This document shows positions 1-8,331 of a stretch of 64,000 nucleotides of DNA, one piece after another (within the stretch, counting starts at the first letter, position 1; each line of letters begins with the position of its first letter). The DNA comes from Acetobacterium sp. KB-1. GTDB taxonomy: Bacteria > Bacillota > Clostridia > Eubacteriales > Eubacteriaceae. The stretch is taken from NCBI RefSeq assembly GCF_003260995.1, contig NZ_CP030040.1, positions 1,843,620 to 1,907,619 on the forward strand, read 5' to 3'. A program made the position numbers and the translations under genes. Below the pieces are notes generated by a model. It searched no databases, had not been told where the DNA came from, and saw only the letters and a program-made list of their open reading frames with translations.

Positions 1-43
1 TTTTATTATAGCATACTCTCTTTAATGAAACTTTATATAATTT

Positions 44-76
44 AAAAGGAACTGTATTTTTTATACAGTTCCTTTT
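44..76 (-). terminator. Hairpin terminator after the DUF5317 gene
   Basis: Two 12-base arms (45-56 and 64-75) form a perfect stem around a short A/T loop, with T-rich sequence on both sides. It lies just past the stop of the leftward DUF5317 gene and could work in both directions. Confidence 0.6.
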
Positions 77-96
77 GTTTTATTTATGATCATCGC

Positions 97-1794
97 TTAT
101 TTTTTCTTTCGCCAGAAGGCCACATCTTTGCCGTCAAGCTTTAGTTCAACCAGTTCATAGCCCGCTCGTTTTCGTTCATCGACGGTTTGCTGAAAATCTT
201 TTCGTTCATCATCATCCATGTCGGCCAGCATTTTTTCCTTGTCTTCATCGGTGCTTTCATAGACCCGTCCGACCACCGGCTCGGTAACTTCTTCAATCTC
301 CTTCAAGGGAATACCGACCTCATCTCTGGGTGTTCCGTTGATCAATATTTCGGCTTCCTTGCTGGTTTCTTTCATCAGTTGTTTGCGTCGTGCGACTTTT
401 CGTTTTTCATCTTCCAGATTCAGTCGCTGCCAGACGTTTAGCATTTCATCTTCAGAAAATTCCAGATCTTCCTCGTCTTTTCCTCTTACGCCACTATCAT
501 AGGTACTGTTTTCACTGCGCAAAACAAAGGGTTGGTCAAGATCGGTCAGTTTAAAACTCTCAACAATTCTCAAGTCCGATTCCGGTACCGGATGCGGTTC
601 ACCATCGGGATCACTCAGCGATTTTGCTACCTTATTGAGCTCAATTTCGCGCATTTGCAGAATCAGTCGTTCTTTTTCAACGGCCAGTTTTTCTTCGTAA
701 TATTTTTTTGTGAAGAATCCCGCATCATCACTATTAAGAATTTCTTCCATATCAGCGGCTTCAAGTTCTTTATCACCCTTGACATAGGTTCCAACTTCCT
801 GGATATTGCTGATAATCTTGGTGCTGCCGTCATCCACCGGTTCCATAACCCGGGTTTCCTGGACATCACTATTACTGATAACAATTTCTTCGGTTTCGGT
901 TCCAATTCCTGAATCCACCCCATCCAAATCGGCTGGAATCAGTCTGGTTTGCTCATCGCCGTTTATTTCTGCCGTTTGGCCGGAATTAAAACCTTCTGTT
1001 GGTATAACCGTGGTGGCATGTTCATCCCGATCCCCACGAATACCGCCGGTTGCGGCCATATCCCGGTAGTAATAATCGTCCTCATCTTGCACATCTTCCG
1101 GTTCATCATAACCTTCCTGAAAATGGTCTTGAGTGGATACCCGATCGATTCCGTTGTCTTCGTCATCGCCAAAAATGCCCTCATCTTCACCATGATCATT
1201 TCGTTCATCGTGCATGATTGAGGCTTTTTTGTTCATCACATACTGAATAAATCCAATTAATCCGATGACCGTTACAATTGTACCAACCGTAATTCCGGCT
1301 ACTGAGCCATAAAGACTCATCACCAGTGGCACATAGGGTATTGGAAAAGGCAGGTTGATACCCAAAAACCATAACAGGGTATTGGGCTGAATCAATGAGT
1401 ATATGGGACTCAGTCCCTGGGTGATCTGTTCCCCAAAAGCAGCCGGTAGAATATCAATAACGCCTTGCGAAACAGGCATGTGTCCGCCATTAATAAAAAT
1501 CACCACAAAATTGGCGGTAATCCCCACTGCCATTAAAATTACCCAGAAGTCATCCAGATTAAATACCAGCATAACCAGGATTAGAATATAACTGGCAAAA
1601 TTGACAATCTCAAGATAGGGTTCAACCAGTGCGATACCTCCGGTGTAGATGTAAAGATGCAAGGCAATTTGCAACACCAACCCTAAAATTCCAACTGGCA
1701 ACAAGGAAATTTTTCTGACTTTGAAACCATGGAGGCTTCCCCGTCGAATTTTTCCAATTAAAAAACCTAACATAATCGCAATTAGTATTAACAT
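97..1794 (-). CDS. DUF5317 membrane protein with a long acidic C-terminal extension
   Basis: 565 residues. About the first 190 residues hold several hydrophobic segments and the motif NGGHMPVS, which fits the DUF5317 family of small integral membrane proteins of unknown function. From about residue 195 the protein changes character: roughly 370 hydrophilic residues rich in Asp and Glu, probably cytoplasmic, with a charged helical stretch near 360-400. DUF5317 proteins are usually only the membrane part, so the tail is the unusual feature. The gene stands alone, leftward, after the hpf terminator. The Shine-Dalgarno site is weak. Family assignment rests on the membrane part; the role is unknown. 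Confidence 0.7.
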   Translation of the reverse strand: MLILIAIMLGFLIGKIRRGSLHGFKVRKISLLPVGILGLVLQIALHLYIYTGGIALVEPYLEIVNFASYILILVMLVFNLDDFWVILMAVGITANFVVIFINGGHMPVSQGVIDILPAAFGEQITQGLSPIYSLIQPNTLLWFLGINLPFPIPYVPLVMSLYGSVAGITVGTIVTVIGLIGFIQYVMNKKASIMHDERNDHGEDEGIFGDDEDNGIDRVSTQDHFQEGYDEPEDVQDEDDYYYRDMAATGGIRGDRDEHATTVIPTEGFNSGQTAEINGDEQTRLIPADLDGVDSGIGTETEEIVISNSDVQETRVMEPVDDGSTKIISNIQEVGTYVKGDKELEAADMEEILNSDDAGFFTKKYYEEKLAVEKERLILQMREIELNKVAKSLSDPDGEPHPVPESDLRIVESFKLTDLDQPFVLRSENSTYDSGVRGKDEEDLEFSEDEMLNVWQRLNLEDEKRKVARRKQLMKETSKEAEILINGTPRDEVGIPLKEIEEVTEPVVGRVYESTDEDKEKMLADMDDDERKDFQQTVDERKRAGYELVELKLDGKDVAFWRKKK

Positions 1795-1971
1795 ATTAGT
1801 TTTAACCCCACTATTTATTTATAATCATTTCTTAGGTATTCTTATCTATATAAATGCTTAGATAATAATGCATATAGATCTATTTTAAAACAAAAGAAAA
1901 GTTCTGTCAAAACTTTATGCCTAAATAATGTATAAATTTGAAAATAAATTGAATTTATAAAATAACATCAT

Positions 1972-2006
1972 CAAAAACACCCCTTAAAACAATTTTTCAA
2001 GGGGTG
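1972..2006 (-). terminator. Terminator of hpf
   Basis: An 8-bp stem CACCCCTT/AAGGGGTG, followed on the minus strand by five T residues, lies just after the hpf stop codon. Confidence 0.8.
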
Positions 2007-2040
2007 CTTATCACTATTTTCTCTTTTTCTTAAGTAATTT

Positions 2041-2574
2041 TTAGAAAGTTGGCTCGATCAAACCATAATTCCCATCTTTTCTCATATAGACAACATTGAC
2101 ATCATCGGTATCGCCATTAAGGAATACAAAGAAATCATGTCCCAGTAACTCCATCTGCAAGGTCGCTTCATCGACATTCATCGGTTTAACAGCAAATTTT
2201 TTGGTGCGGACAACTTTGGGTTGAAACACACCTTCGTCATCATTGTCCTCGATTCCTTCCAGATTAAATTTAGCGGTTTCATCCTGGTTCCGTTTTTGCA
2301 ACTTTGTTTTATGTTTTCTGAGTTGACCCTCAAGTTTACTAACAACATCTTCAATGGATGTCACCATATCCTCAGATCTTTCTTCAGCTCTTAAAATTGT
2401 TTTTCCCACCGGAATGGTTACTTCCAGCATCTGGTAGTTCTTTTCTTTGCTGAATGTAGCATACACTTCTGTTTCCTGACCAAAGTAGCGATCAAATTTC
2501 CCCAGCTTCTTTTTTAATGTTTCTTTTAAACCTTCTGATACATGCATATTTTTCCCGTAAATTGTGAATCTCAT
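2041..2574 (-). CDS. hpf: Ribosome hibernation promoting factor, long form
   Basis: 177 residues. HPF/RaiA proteins bind the 30S subunit in stationary phase; the long form also dimerises 70S ribosomes into inactive 100S particles through its C-terminal domain. The N-terminal ~95 residues match the S30AE domain (start MRFTIYGKNMHVSEGL), then a charged linker, then a C-terminal domain from about residue 120 ending GNYGLIEPTF. The frame is open 18 bases further upstream, but those codons are the Shine-Dalgarno site GAAAGGAG (2583-2590), so the ATG at 2574 is chosen. It has its own promoter and lies directly downstream of a raiA-type RNA. Confidence 0.95.
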   Translation of the reverse strand: MRFTIYGKNMHVSEGLKETLKKKLGKFDRYFGQETEVYATFSKEKNYQMLEVTIPVGKTILRAEERSEDMVTSIEDVVSKLEGQLRKHKTKLQKRNQDETAKFNLEGIEDNDDEGVFQPKVVRTKKFAVKPMNVDEATLQMELLGHDFFVFLNGDTDDVNVVYMRKDGNYGLIEPTF

Positions 2575-2646
2575 AACGACAACTCCTTTCAAAAGGTCAA
2601 CCTTACTCGTTTACACTTAATATAAAGTGTTTTTAAGTATATTTCT

Positions 2647-2676
2647 ATTATACCCAATCGAATCCCCTTTAGTCAA
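2647..2676 (-). promoter_or_regulatory. Probable sigma-A promoter of hpf
   Basis: On the minus strand, -35 TTGACT (2671-2676) and -10 TATAAT (2647-2652) are 18 bases apart. They sit between the upstream RNA and hpf. Confidence 0.65.
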
Positions 2677-2725
2677 AATCATTTGTGTCAATTTCTTGTC
2701 ACAAAATATCATCTAAACAGAATGT

Positions 2726-2936
2726 AAAAAGGCTGTCTCAGTTGACCTGGTTTTTCCCCCCACACTCGCCAGCTGGAAGTTTAGCTCAGTGTTCGCATCA
2801 CAACTCCTTCTCTCGGTCTACCCGGCTGGACTTACTTCTAAGACGCACTATGATCAACAACTCTCTATTGAGTTATCTTACGTGGATCGCTTGGCCTGCA
2901 TCTGGCATCGACTTTCAACCACAAACCTGAGACAAC
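2726..2936 (-). ncRNA. raiA RNA: raiA-type structured RNA upstream of hpf
   Basis: About 211 nt, with no plausible coding frame. The ends pair in a 10-bp closing stem (2927-2936 with 2732-2741, one G-U pair), followed on the minus strand by TTTTT. Inside are further hairpins, for example AACTC/GAGTT, and CCAGC pairing with GCUGG. A consensus promoter starts a few bases before the closing stem. The raiA motif is a known conserved RNA of Firmicutes and Actinobacteria, found upstream of raiA/hpf genes; place, size and architecture all fit. I could not run a covariance search, so 6S RNA or another ncRNA remains possible, but no long 6S-like rod is seen. Confidence 0.75.
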
Positions 2937-2940
2937 GTCT

Positions 2941-2970
2941 ATTATAAGATTGCGTTCCCAAAAATGTCAA
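2941..2970 (-). promoter_or_regulatory. Consensus sigma-A promoter of the raiA-type RNA
   Basis: -35 TTGACA (2965-2970) and -10 TATAAT (2941-2946) both match consensus exactly, 18 bases apart on the minus strand. Such a promoter suggests an abundant transcript. Confidence 0.85.
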
Positions 2971-3046
2971 GCGAAATTCGATACCATCGATATCAAGTGA
3001 ATTTCGTCACCTTCTGCTGCAAGACTATTCCATTCATTACCTTTTA

Positions 3047-3055
3047 TGTTATAAT
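3047..3055 (+). promoter_or_regulatory. Extended -10 promoter of cls
   Basis: TGTTATAAT is a perfect extended -10 element. No good -35 is seen. It precedes the cls start by about 28 bases. Confidence 0.5.
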
Positions 3056-3082
3056 AGATGAAATAAACTTTCGGAGGTTTTT

Positions 3083-4546
3083 ATGTTTTTGGGTATTGCC
3101 GCAATCTTAGCAACAATTATTTTTATCATCAATATAACGCTGACATTCACTATTATTTTTTTGGAACGAAAAAACCCTCAAAGCACTTATGCCTGGTTAT
3201 TATTTCTATGGATGGTACCCATTTGGGGCTTTTTATTTTATATTCTCTTCTCGCAGAACTTAACCAAACGTAAAATTTTTAAGTATAACACCCCTGAGAA
3301 TATTCAGTACCATCATTTGTTAAGACTGCAGCAACGGTCACTTTCCCGGATTATTGCGATCGATCCCGATAGTCCCATTGAAAAATACCGTCATTCCATT
3401 GAATTTCATTTAAATGTCAGTGAATCTATTTACACCAGTAATAACACGGTGGAAATTTTTACCGATGGAAATCAGAAATTTGATGCTCTTTTTCATGCCA
3501 TGGAAGCCGCACAATCATCGATTCATCTGGAATATTATATTATTAAAAACGATACCCTGAGCGCTAAATTATTTGATATTCTGACGAGAAAAGCGCTTGA
3601 AGGCGTCGAAGTCCGGCTGCTTTTTGATGCCATGGGCGGTCGTTATTTACCCCGCACGGTGCTTGATGGCTTTGAGGCCGCCGGGGGGAAAATCGGTATT
3701 TTTTTTCCATCCCGCTTTAAGATGCTAAATCTCCGGGTTAACTATCGCAACCACCGCAAAATTGTGATCATCGACGGTGTCACCGGCTTTGTCGGTGGGT
3801 TTAACATCGGCAACGAATATCTGGGCCTGGAGAAAAAAATGGGCTATTGGCGGGATACTCATTTGAAGCTTGTCGGTTCAGCCGCCTACGAGCTGCAGCA
3901 TCGCTTTCTGCTCGATTGGCGCGCCAGTTCCAGTGAAGAGTTCCTCGCTGATGATCAAAAACTTAACCAATATTTCCCCACCATCCCCCAAAAATCCGGA
4001 GGTGGCATCCAAATTGTTTCGAGTGGTCCGGATAACCTCAACCAGCAAATCAAACAGGGATTCCTACGGATGATTAATAACGCTGAGGATTATATTCTGA
4101 TTCAATCGCCCTATTTTGTACCGGATGAAAGTATTCTGGAGGCTTTAAAAATTGCCTTGTTGTCCGGTATTGATGTCCGGATTATGATACCTAATAAGCC
4201 GGATCATATTTTTATTTACTGGGTCACCCTGGCCTATGTCGGCGAACTGATTGAATATGGGGCCAAGATTTTTATTTATGAAAATGGCTTTCTTCACGCC
4301 AAAACCATTGTGGTCGATGATGCGCTCTGTTCAGTGGGCTCCTGTAACTTTGATATCCGCAGCTTTCGGCTTAATTTTGAAACCAACGCCTTTATTTATG
4401 ACCGTAAGGTTGCGATAAAACTTAAAAATATCTTTGTTGAAGATATTAAAAAATGCACCTATTATAACAAAGAACTCTACCGGAACCGCAGCCGACGAGT
4501 CAAGGTTAAAGAATCGATTTCGCGACTGTTTTCGCCTTTACTGTAG
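3083..4546 (+). CDS. cls: Cardiolipin synthase (phospholipase D family)
   Basis: 487 residues, normal for bacterial Cls. The enzyme condenses two phosphatidylglycerol molecules to cardiolipin and glycerol at the membrane. Two N-terminal membrane helices (about 5-25 and 35-60) are followed by two phospholipase D modules, each with an HxK(x4)D motif: HRKIVIIDG in the first half and HAKTIVVDD near the C-terminus. Both catalytic histidines are present. Shine-Dalgarno CGGAGG lies just before the ATG. The gene is a single transcription unit with its own promoter and terminator. Confidence 0.95.
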   Translation: MFLGIAAILATIIFIINITLTFTIIFLERKNPQSTYAWLLFLWMVPIWGFLFYILFSQNLTKRKIFKYNTPENIQYHHLLRLQQRSLSRIIAIDPDSPIEKYRHSIEFHLNVSESIYTSNNTVEIFTDGNQKFDALFHAMEAAQSSIHLEYYIIKNDTLSAKLFDILTRKALEGVEVRLLFDAMGGRYLPRTVLDGFEAAGGKIGIFFPSRFKMLNLRVNYRNHRKIVIIDGVTGFVGGFNIGNEYLGLEKKMGYWRDTHLKLVGSAAYELQHRFLLDWRASSSEEFLADDQKLNQYFPTIPQKSGGGIQIVSSGPDNLNQQIKQGFLRMINNAEDYILIQSPYFVPDESILEALKIALLSGIDVRIMIPNKPDHIFIYWVTLAYVGELIEYGAKIFIYENGFLHAKTIVVDDALCSVGSCNFDIRSFRLNFETNAFIYDRKVAIKLKNIFVEDIKKCTYYNKELYRNRSRRVKVKESISRLFSPLL

Positions 4547-4577
4547 AGTCAACTACTATTTTCCGTTTTTCATCCCA

Positions 4578-4608
4578 CCAGCCGTTTTTTAAAACAGCTG
4601 GTTTTTTT
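4578..4608 (+). terminator. Terminator of cls
   Basis: Stem CCAGC/GCTGG with an A/T loop, followed by eight T residues. Confidence 0.8.
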
Positions 4609-4620
4609 TGCCAAAAACGA

Positions 4621-4652
4621 TTGACAAAAATATACTATGCATTGTATAGTAT
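4621..4652 (+). promoter_or_regulatory. Promoter with overlapping palindromic operator, PadR operon
   Basis: -35 TTGACA (4621-4626) and -10 TATAGT (4645-4650). Between and over the -10 lies an inverted repeat with half-sites ATACTAT and ATAGTAT (4632-4652). The position would let a bound repressor block RNA polymerase, as expected for PadR autoregulation. Confidence 0.65.
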
Positions 4653-4673
4653 TATGTGAAAGGGGGTATCTAC

Positions 4674-5006
4674 TTGGATATTCAATTAAAACGGGGGTTA
4701 CTGGAAATTTGTGTACTGACGGTACTCAATCGGGGCGATTCTTATGGCTATCAAATCATCAAAGATGTGAATCCCTATATCGAAATCTCCGAATCCACCC
4801 TTTATCCCATCCTGAAACGACTTGAAACAAACCAGTGCCTGCTGGTTCACGCTGTTGAACATAATGGCCGACTTCGAAAATACTACAAAATAACCGCAAC
4901 CGGTCGTCATCGAATTATTGAATTTATTGACAACTGGAAAGAGGTCATGAGTGTATATAATTTTATTAATGAAGAAATGAGGAACCATAGCGATGAACAA
5001 ATCTGA
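4674..5006 (+). CDS. PadR-family transcriptional regulator
   Basis: 110 residues. The sequence from MDIQLKRGLLEICVL through YGYQIIKDV and STLYPILKRLE is typical of the PadR winged-helix domain; a short C-terminal helix for dimerisation follows. The frame is open from a GTG at 4656, but AAAGGGGG (4658-4665) is the ribosome site, so the TTG at 4674 is the better start and gives the canonical family N-terminus. It overlaps the DUF1700 gene by 14 bases. PadR / DUF1700 / DUF4097 is a recurrent Firmicute trio, in which PadR probably represses the unit; the inducer is unknown. Confidence 0.9.
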   Translation: MDIQLKRGLLEICVLTVLNRGDSYGYQIIKDVNPYIEISESTLYPILKRLETNQCLLVHAVEHNGRLRKYYKITATGRHRIIEFIDNWKEVMSVYNFINEEMRNHSDEQI

Positions 5007-5583
5007 ATTTTTATTAAGTTTGACCGATAAGCTTGACCCATTACCCCAACATGAGATCGAAAAAACCCGGGGTTTTTATGCCGAAATGATTGATGACCGG
5101 ATTGAAGATGGCATGAGTGAAACGGAGGCCGTCGCCGCCATTGGTGATATTGATACCATTATCCAGGATACTCTGCTGGAACAACCCTTACCGGCTCTGA
5201 TGAAGGCCAAGATCCAGCCAAAATCCAGCTTAAAGATTTGGGAAATTGTCCTGATTGTCCTGGGCTTCCCGGTTTGGTTTCCCTTGCTGGCTGCTTTCTT
5301 TGTTGTCATTCTTTCTGTTTATCTCTCGGTTTGGGCGGTTATTATATCCCTTTATGCAACAGTTGCTGCCTTTGTGCTCGGTGGCCTGGCCGGGATTTTT
5401 AGCATCTTTTTTGCCCCGTCTTTTGTTTATGGACTGTTTGTCCTTGGTTTATCCCTTGCCTGCCTGGGCATCGGCGTTCTATCCTTTTTCGGTGTCACAA
5501 AACTATCCCACTGGTTGATCTTGCTTACCCGAAAATTTCTACGCTTTGTTAAATCATTATTTATTAAAAAGGAGGTCCTGTAA
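4993..5583 (+). CDS. DUF1700 (HAAS-domain) membrane protein
   Basis: 196 residues. The N-terminal ~75 residues form the helical HAAS-type domain (YAEMIDDRIEDGMSE, AVAAIGD), followed by four or so hydrophobic segments between about residues 80 and 185. This is the usual DUF1700 plan. It is translationally coupled to the padR gene upstream (14-base overlap), and its stop codon directly abuts the next ATG. Members are thought to sense or relay envelope state together with DUF4097 proteins; the function is not established. Confidence 0.85.
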   Translation: MNKSEFLLSLTDKLDPLPQHEIEKTRGFYAEMIDDRIEDGMSETEAVAAIGDIDTIIQDTLLEQPLPALMKAKIQPKSSLKIWEIVLIVLGFPVWFPLLAAFFVVILSVYLSVWAVIISLYATVAAFVLGGLAGIFSIFFAPSFVYGLFVLGLSLACLGIGVLSFFGVTKLSHWLILLTRKFLRFVKSLFIKKEVL

Positions 5584-6540
5584 ATGGAACCAATCAAAAA
5601 AATAATCATGCTGACTGCCGGTGGTTTAATTATCCTCGGATTTATTATTGCCATGGCCGCTTTTGCCCTGGGCGGATTTAACTGGAGGACCTTAAACGCC
5701 AGTCTTCCAGACGAGAAAAAAAGCTACACCTATGATCTGGCCGGTGTTTCAAATCTAAGTCTTAGTGAATTGGACACTGACGTAAAGATTGTGGGAATCG
5801 ATGGCGATCAGATAAAAATTGAATGCTATGAGAACGAAAAGGATTCCTATACCATAAAGCTGTTGGAAAACGGTAATCTGAGCATCGATCGTTCCCTGTT
5901 TAAACATTGGTACGAACAGATCGGTTTTTTAAATTTCAACCTGCAAAATAAAAAAAGAGAGCTGACCGTGGCCATTCCCAAAAAGTTCAGCGGTGAACTT
6001 GAAGTTTCCACCGTCAGTGGCAATCTGATCGTGTCCGACCTTGATCATTTAAAGGATGTTAATACCAGCACTTCTGCCGGACAGATCGATCTGAAAAACC
6101 TTAGTATCGCCCAACAACTTGCAGCTTCCACCATCAGTGGTAATCTTGATCTCAGTCAGGTCAGTGCCGGCGGCAACCTGGAACTGGGAACCGCCAGCGG
6201 AACGATCCAGGTAAGTCAGGGAAAAACGGACGGATCTCTGTCTGCTTCCTCCCTAAGTGGTGCCATGAAATTTGACGAAACCACCATTGCCGGACCGACC
6301 ACCATTGAAAACAGTAGTGGCAATATCCAGTTTAATAAGCTATCCGGTCATGATTTTTACTTCTCCAACTTAAGCGGCAATATTCGCGGCAGTCTTCTTG
6401 GCGATCCTGCCACCTATACCATCACCGCCGACAGCCTCAGCGGCAAGCAGAATCTCCCCAACTTTGGAAACGGGAAAAATAGTCTGGAGGTCTCAACCGC
6501 CAGCGGCAATATAGATATTGAGTTCCTGCCAGTTAATTAA
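5584..6540 (+). CDS. DUF4097 beta-repeat envelope protein
   Basis: 318 residues. One N-terminal membrane anchor (about 8-30) is followed by an extracellular part. From about residue 130 it is built of repeating short beta units with the core S-x-S-G-N/T (VSGNL, ISGNL, ASGTI, LSGAM, SSGNI, LSGNI, ASGNI), typical of the DUF4097 right-handed beta fold. Shine-Dalgarno AGGAGGT lies inside the end of the preceding gene. As third member of the PadR operon it is probably an envelope-associated component; no catalytic motif is seen. Confidence 0.85.
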   Translation: MEPIKKIIMLTAGGLIILGFIIAMAAFALGGFNWRTLNASLPDEKKSYTYDLAGVSNLSLSELDTDVKIVGIDGDQIKIECYENEKDSYTIKLLENGNLSIDRSLFKHWYEQIGFLNFNLQNKKRELTVAIPKKFSGELEVSTVSGNLIVSDLDHLKDVNTSTSAGQIDLKNLSIAQQLAASTISGNLDLSQVSAGGNLELGTASGTIQVSQGKTDGSLSASSLSGAMKFDETTIAGPTTIENSSGNIQFNKLSGHDFYFSNLSGNIRGSLLGDPATYTITADSLSGKQNLPNFGNGKNSLEVSTASGNIDIEFLPVN

Positions 6541-6566
6541 ACTATTTCCATTTCGCAACCACAAGT

Positions 6567-6604
6567 GACCCGGGCAAAGAAATTATTTTGCCCGGGTCTT
6601 TTTT
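6567..6604 (+). terminator. Terminator of the PadR operon
   Basis: GC-rich stem GACCCGGGCAAA/TTTGCCCGGGTC, followed by TTTTTT on the plus strand. Confidence 0.9.
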
Positions 6605-6633
6605 ACCTTTTTGTCGTTTTGCCGGGTGCACCC

Positions 6634-6674
6634 TAAAAAAGACGACCCGAGTTCCGAAGAACCCGAATCGTCTT
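6634..6674 (-). terminator. Terminator of the hyd unit
   Basis: On the minus strand, GACGATTCGGGTTC pairs with GAACTCGGGTCGTC around a short loop, followed by TTTTTT. It lies 190 bases past hydG. The 6675-6863 stretch before it holds an open but startless frame (see findings). Confidence 0.85.
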
Positions 6675-6863
6675 TATGCTCTGTTTCTCAACCATCCTGC
6701 TCAATCATTTAAGTCGAATTCATCAAGTTGATCGTGACCGCTTTTTTTGACAATGTGACTGATTTCTTCTTGGGTCAATGACCGGCACAAAATATCGACC
6801 TCGCGGTTTATTAAGCTCTTTAAGAAAAAAGAGTTTTCGGAGCTTTCACAGGCACCGCCAATA

Positions 6864-8282
6864 CTAGAATCTGAAATCCCGTTTGCCGGAGCTCAGCTCA
6901 GTTAGATGATCCGTTGCAATGCCACGGACCTTGTCACTGGGAATCGAAGCCAGTTCCCGGGCAATGGTTTTTTCACCATTATATTTGGTCGCCGGGGCGG
7001 CATAGTCTTCTAAATATTCTTTGAGGGTTATAATCGCGTTAGGCTGACAGCAATTGGCAATCTGACCGGATTTAACCAGTTGCATAAAGCGGTCGCCGGT
7101 GCGGCCTTCCCGATAACAGGCGGTGCAGAAGCTGGGAATATGTCCCATTTCTAACAGCCAGTTGACAATATCATCGAGTTTTCTGGTATCATTAAGCTCA
7201 AATTGGGCTGAGTTTTGATCTTCCGGTTCCGGCGTATCGTAACCGCCGACACTGGTGCTGGAACCACCGCTGATCTGCGAAATCCCCAGCTTTAACACCC
7301 GTTCCCGGGAAGCCTGGGACTCCCTAGTCGAAATGATCATACCAGTGTAGGGGACGGCAATGCGCAGCACCGTAACAATTTTTTCAAAGATGTCATCGGA
7401 AATCGCATTGGAAAAATCATCAGTGTCAATATCATCCGCCGGGCAGATCCGGGGGACCGAGATGGTGTGGGGACCAACCCCCATCGCGGCTTCTAAATGC
7501 TCGGCATGCATAAGCATTCCGACAAAATCATAGCGGTATTTATTCAGACCAAAAAGGACCCCAATCCCGACATCATCAATGCCGCCTTCCATGGCACGAT
7601 CCATCGCTTCTGTGTGCCAGGCGTAATCACTCTTGGGGCCGGTGGGATGGAGCATTTCATAATTCTCCTTATGATAGGTTTCCTGGAACAAAATATAAGT
7701 TCCGATTCCAGCTTCCTTCAACTGGCGGTAGTCCTCCACCGTGGTCGCCGCAATGTTTACATTAACCCGGCGGATGTCGCCATTTTTATGTTTGATGCTG
7801 TAAATCGTCTTGATGCTTTCTAAAATGTATTCCAGGGGATTATTCTTTGGATCTTCACCAGCTTCCAGTGCCAGCCGTTTATGACCCATATCCTGAAGAG
7901 CAATGACCTCTTTGGCAATTTCTTCCTGGGTCAATTTCTTGCGGCTGATGTTTTTATTTTTAAAATGATAAGGACAGTAGACACAGCCATTGACACAATA
8001 GTTCGAGAGGTAAAGCGGGGCAAACATAACAATACGATTACCATAAAACTTTTTTTTGATATCCATCGCCAATTTTACCAAACGATCATTTTGTTCTTTT
8101 AGCTCGCAGGCCAGTAAAACTGCCGCCTCGCGATGGTTGAGTCCCTGATAAGTCCCTGCACGCTCAATGATTTCATTGAGCAGGGCGACATTTGTTTTGT
8201 TTTCTTCTGCATAGGCCAGCGTTTCTAAAATCTCCTGGTCATCAATAAATTCAACCGCTTTTTTCGACATGACATTATACAT
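6864..8282 (-). CDS. hydG: [FeFe]-hydrogenase maturase HydG
   Basis: 472 residues. HydG is a radical SAM tyrosine lyase that makes the CO and CN ligands of the H-cluster from tyrosine. The radical SAM cluster motif CVNGCVYC (CX3CX2C) lies near residue 95. The C-terminal auxiliary-cluster cysteines typical of HydG are present (CTAC ... NCC), which separates it from ThiH, and the protein ends RDFRF as HydG proteins do. Shine-Dalgarno TAGGAG fits the ATG at 8282. It is the last gene of TM1266-like / hydE / hydG; hydF and the hydrogenase genes are not in the window. Confidence 0.95.
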   Translation of the reverse strand: MYNVMSKKAVEFIDDQEILETLAYAEENKTNVALLNEIIERAGTYQGLNHREAAVLLACELKEQNDRLVKLAMDIKKKFYGNRIVMFAPLYLSNYCVNGCVYCPYHFKNKNISRKKLTQEEIAKEVIALQDMGHKRLALEAGEDPKNNPLEYILESIKTIYSIKHKNGDIRRVNVNIAATTVEDYRQLKEAGIGTYILFQETYHKENYEMLHPTGPKSDYAWHTEAMDRAMEGGIDDVGIGVLFGLNKYRYDFVGMLMHAEHLEAAMGVGPHTISVPRICPADDIDTDDFSNAISDDIFEKIVTVLRIAVPYTGMIISTRESQASRERVLKLGISQISGGSSTSVGGYDTPEPEDQNSAQFELNDTRKLDDIVNWLLEMGHIPSFCTACYREGRTGDRFMQLVKSGQIANCCQPNAIITLKEYLEDYAAPATKYNGEKTIARELASIPSDKVRGIATDHLTELSSGKRDFRF

Positions 8283-8331
8283 TGTTACGCTCCTAAAGTT
8301 TTATTTTTTTAATTCATTTATTCGACTGCAT

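Noticed and set aside
2685-2930. 81-codon plus-strand frame opposite hpf's upstream region
   Set aside because: It lies antisense to the structured RNA, whose promoter, closing stem and T run explain the sequence better.
6864-8282. ThiH (thiamine synthesis) instead of HydG
   Set aside because: The C-terminal auxiliary-cluster cysteines and the hydE neighbour are specific for HydG.
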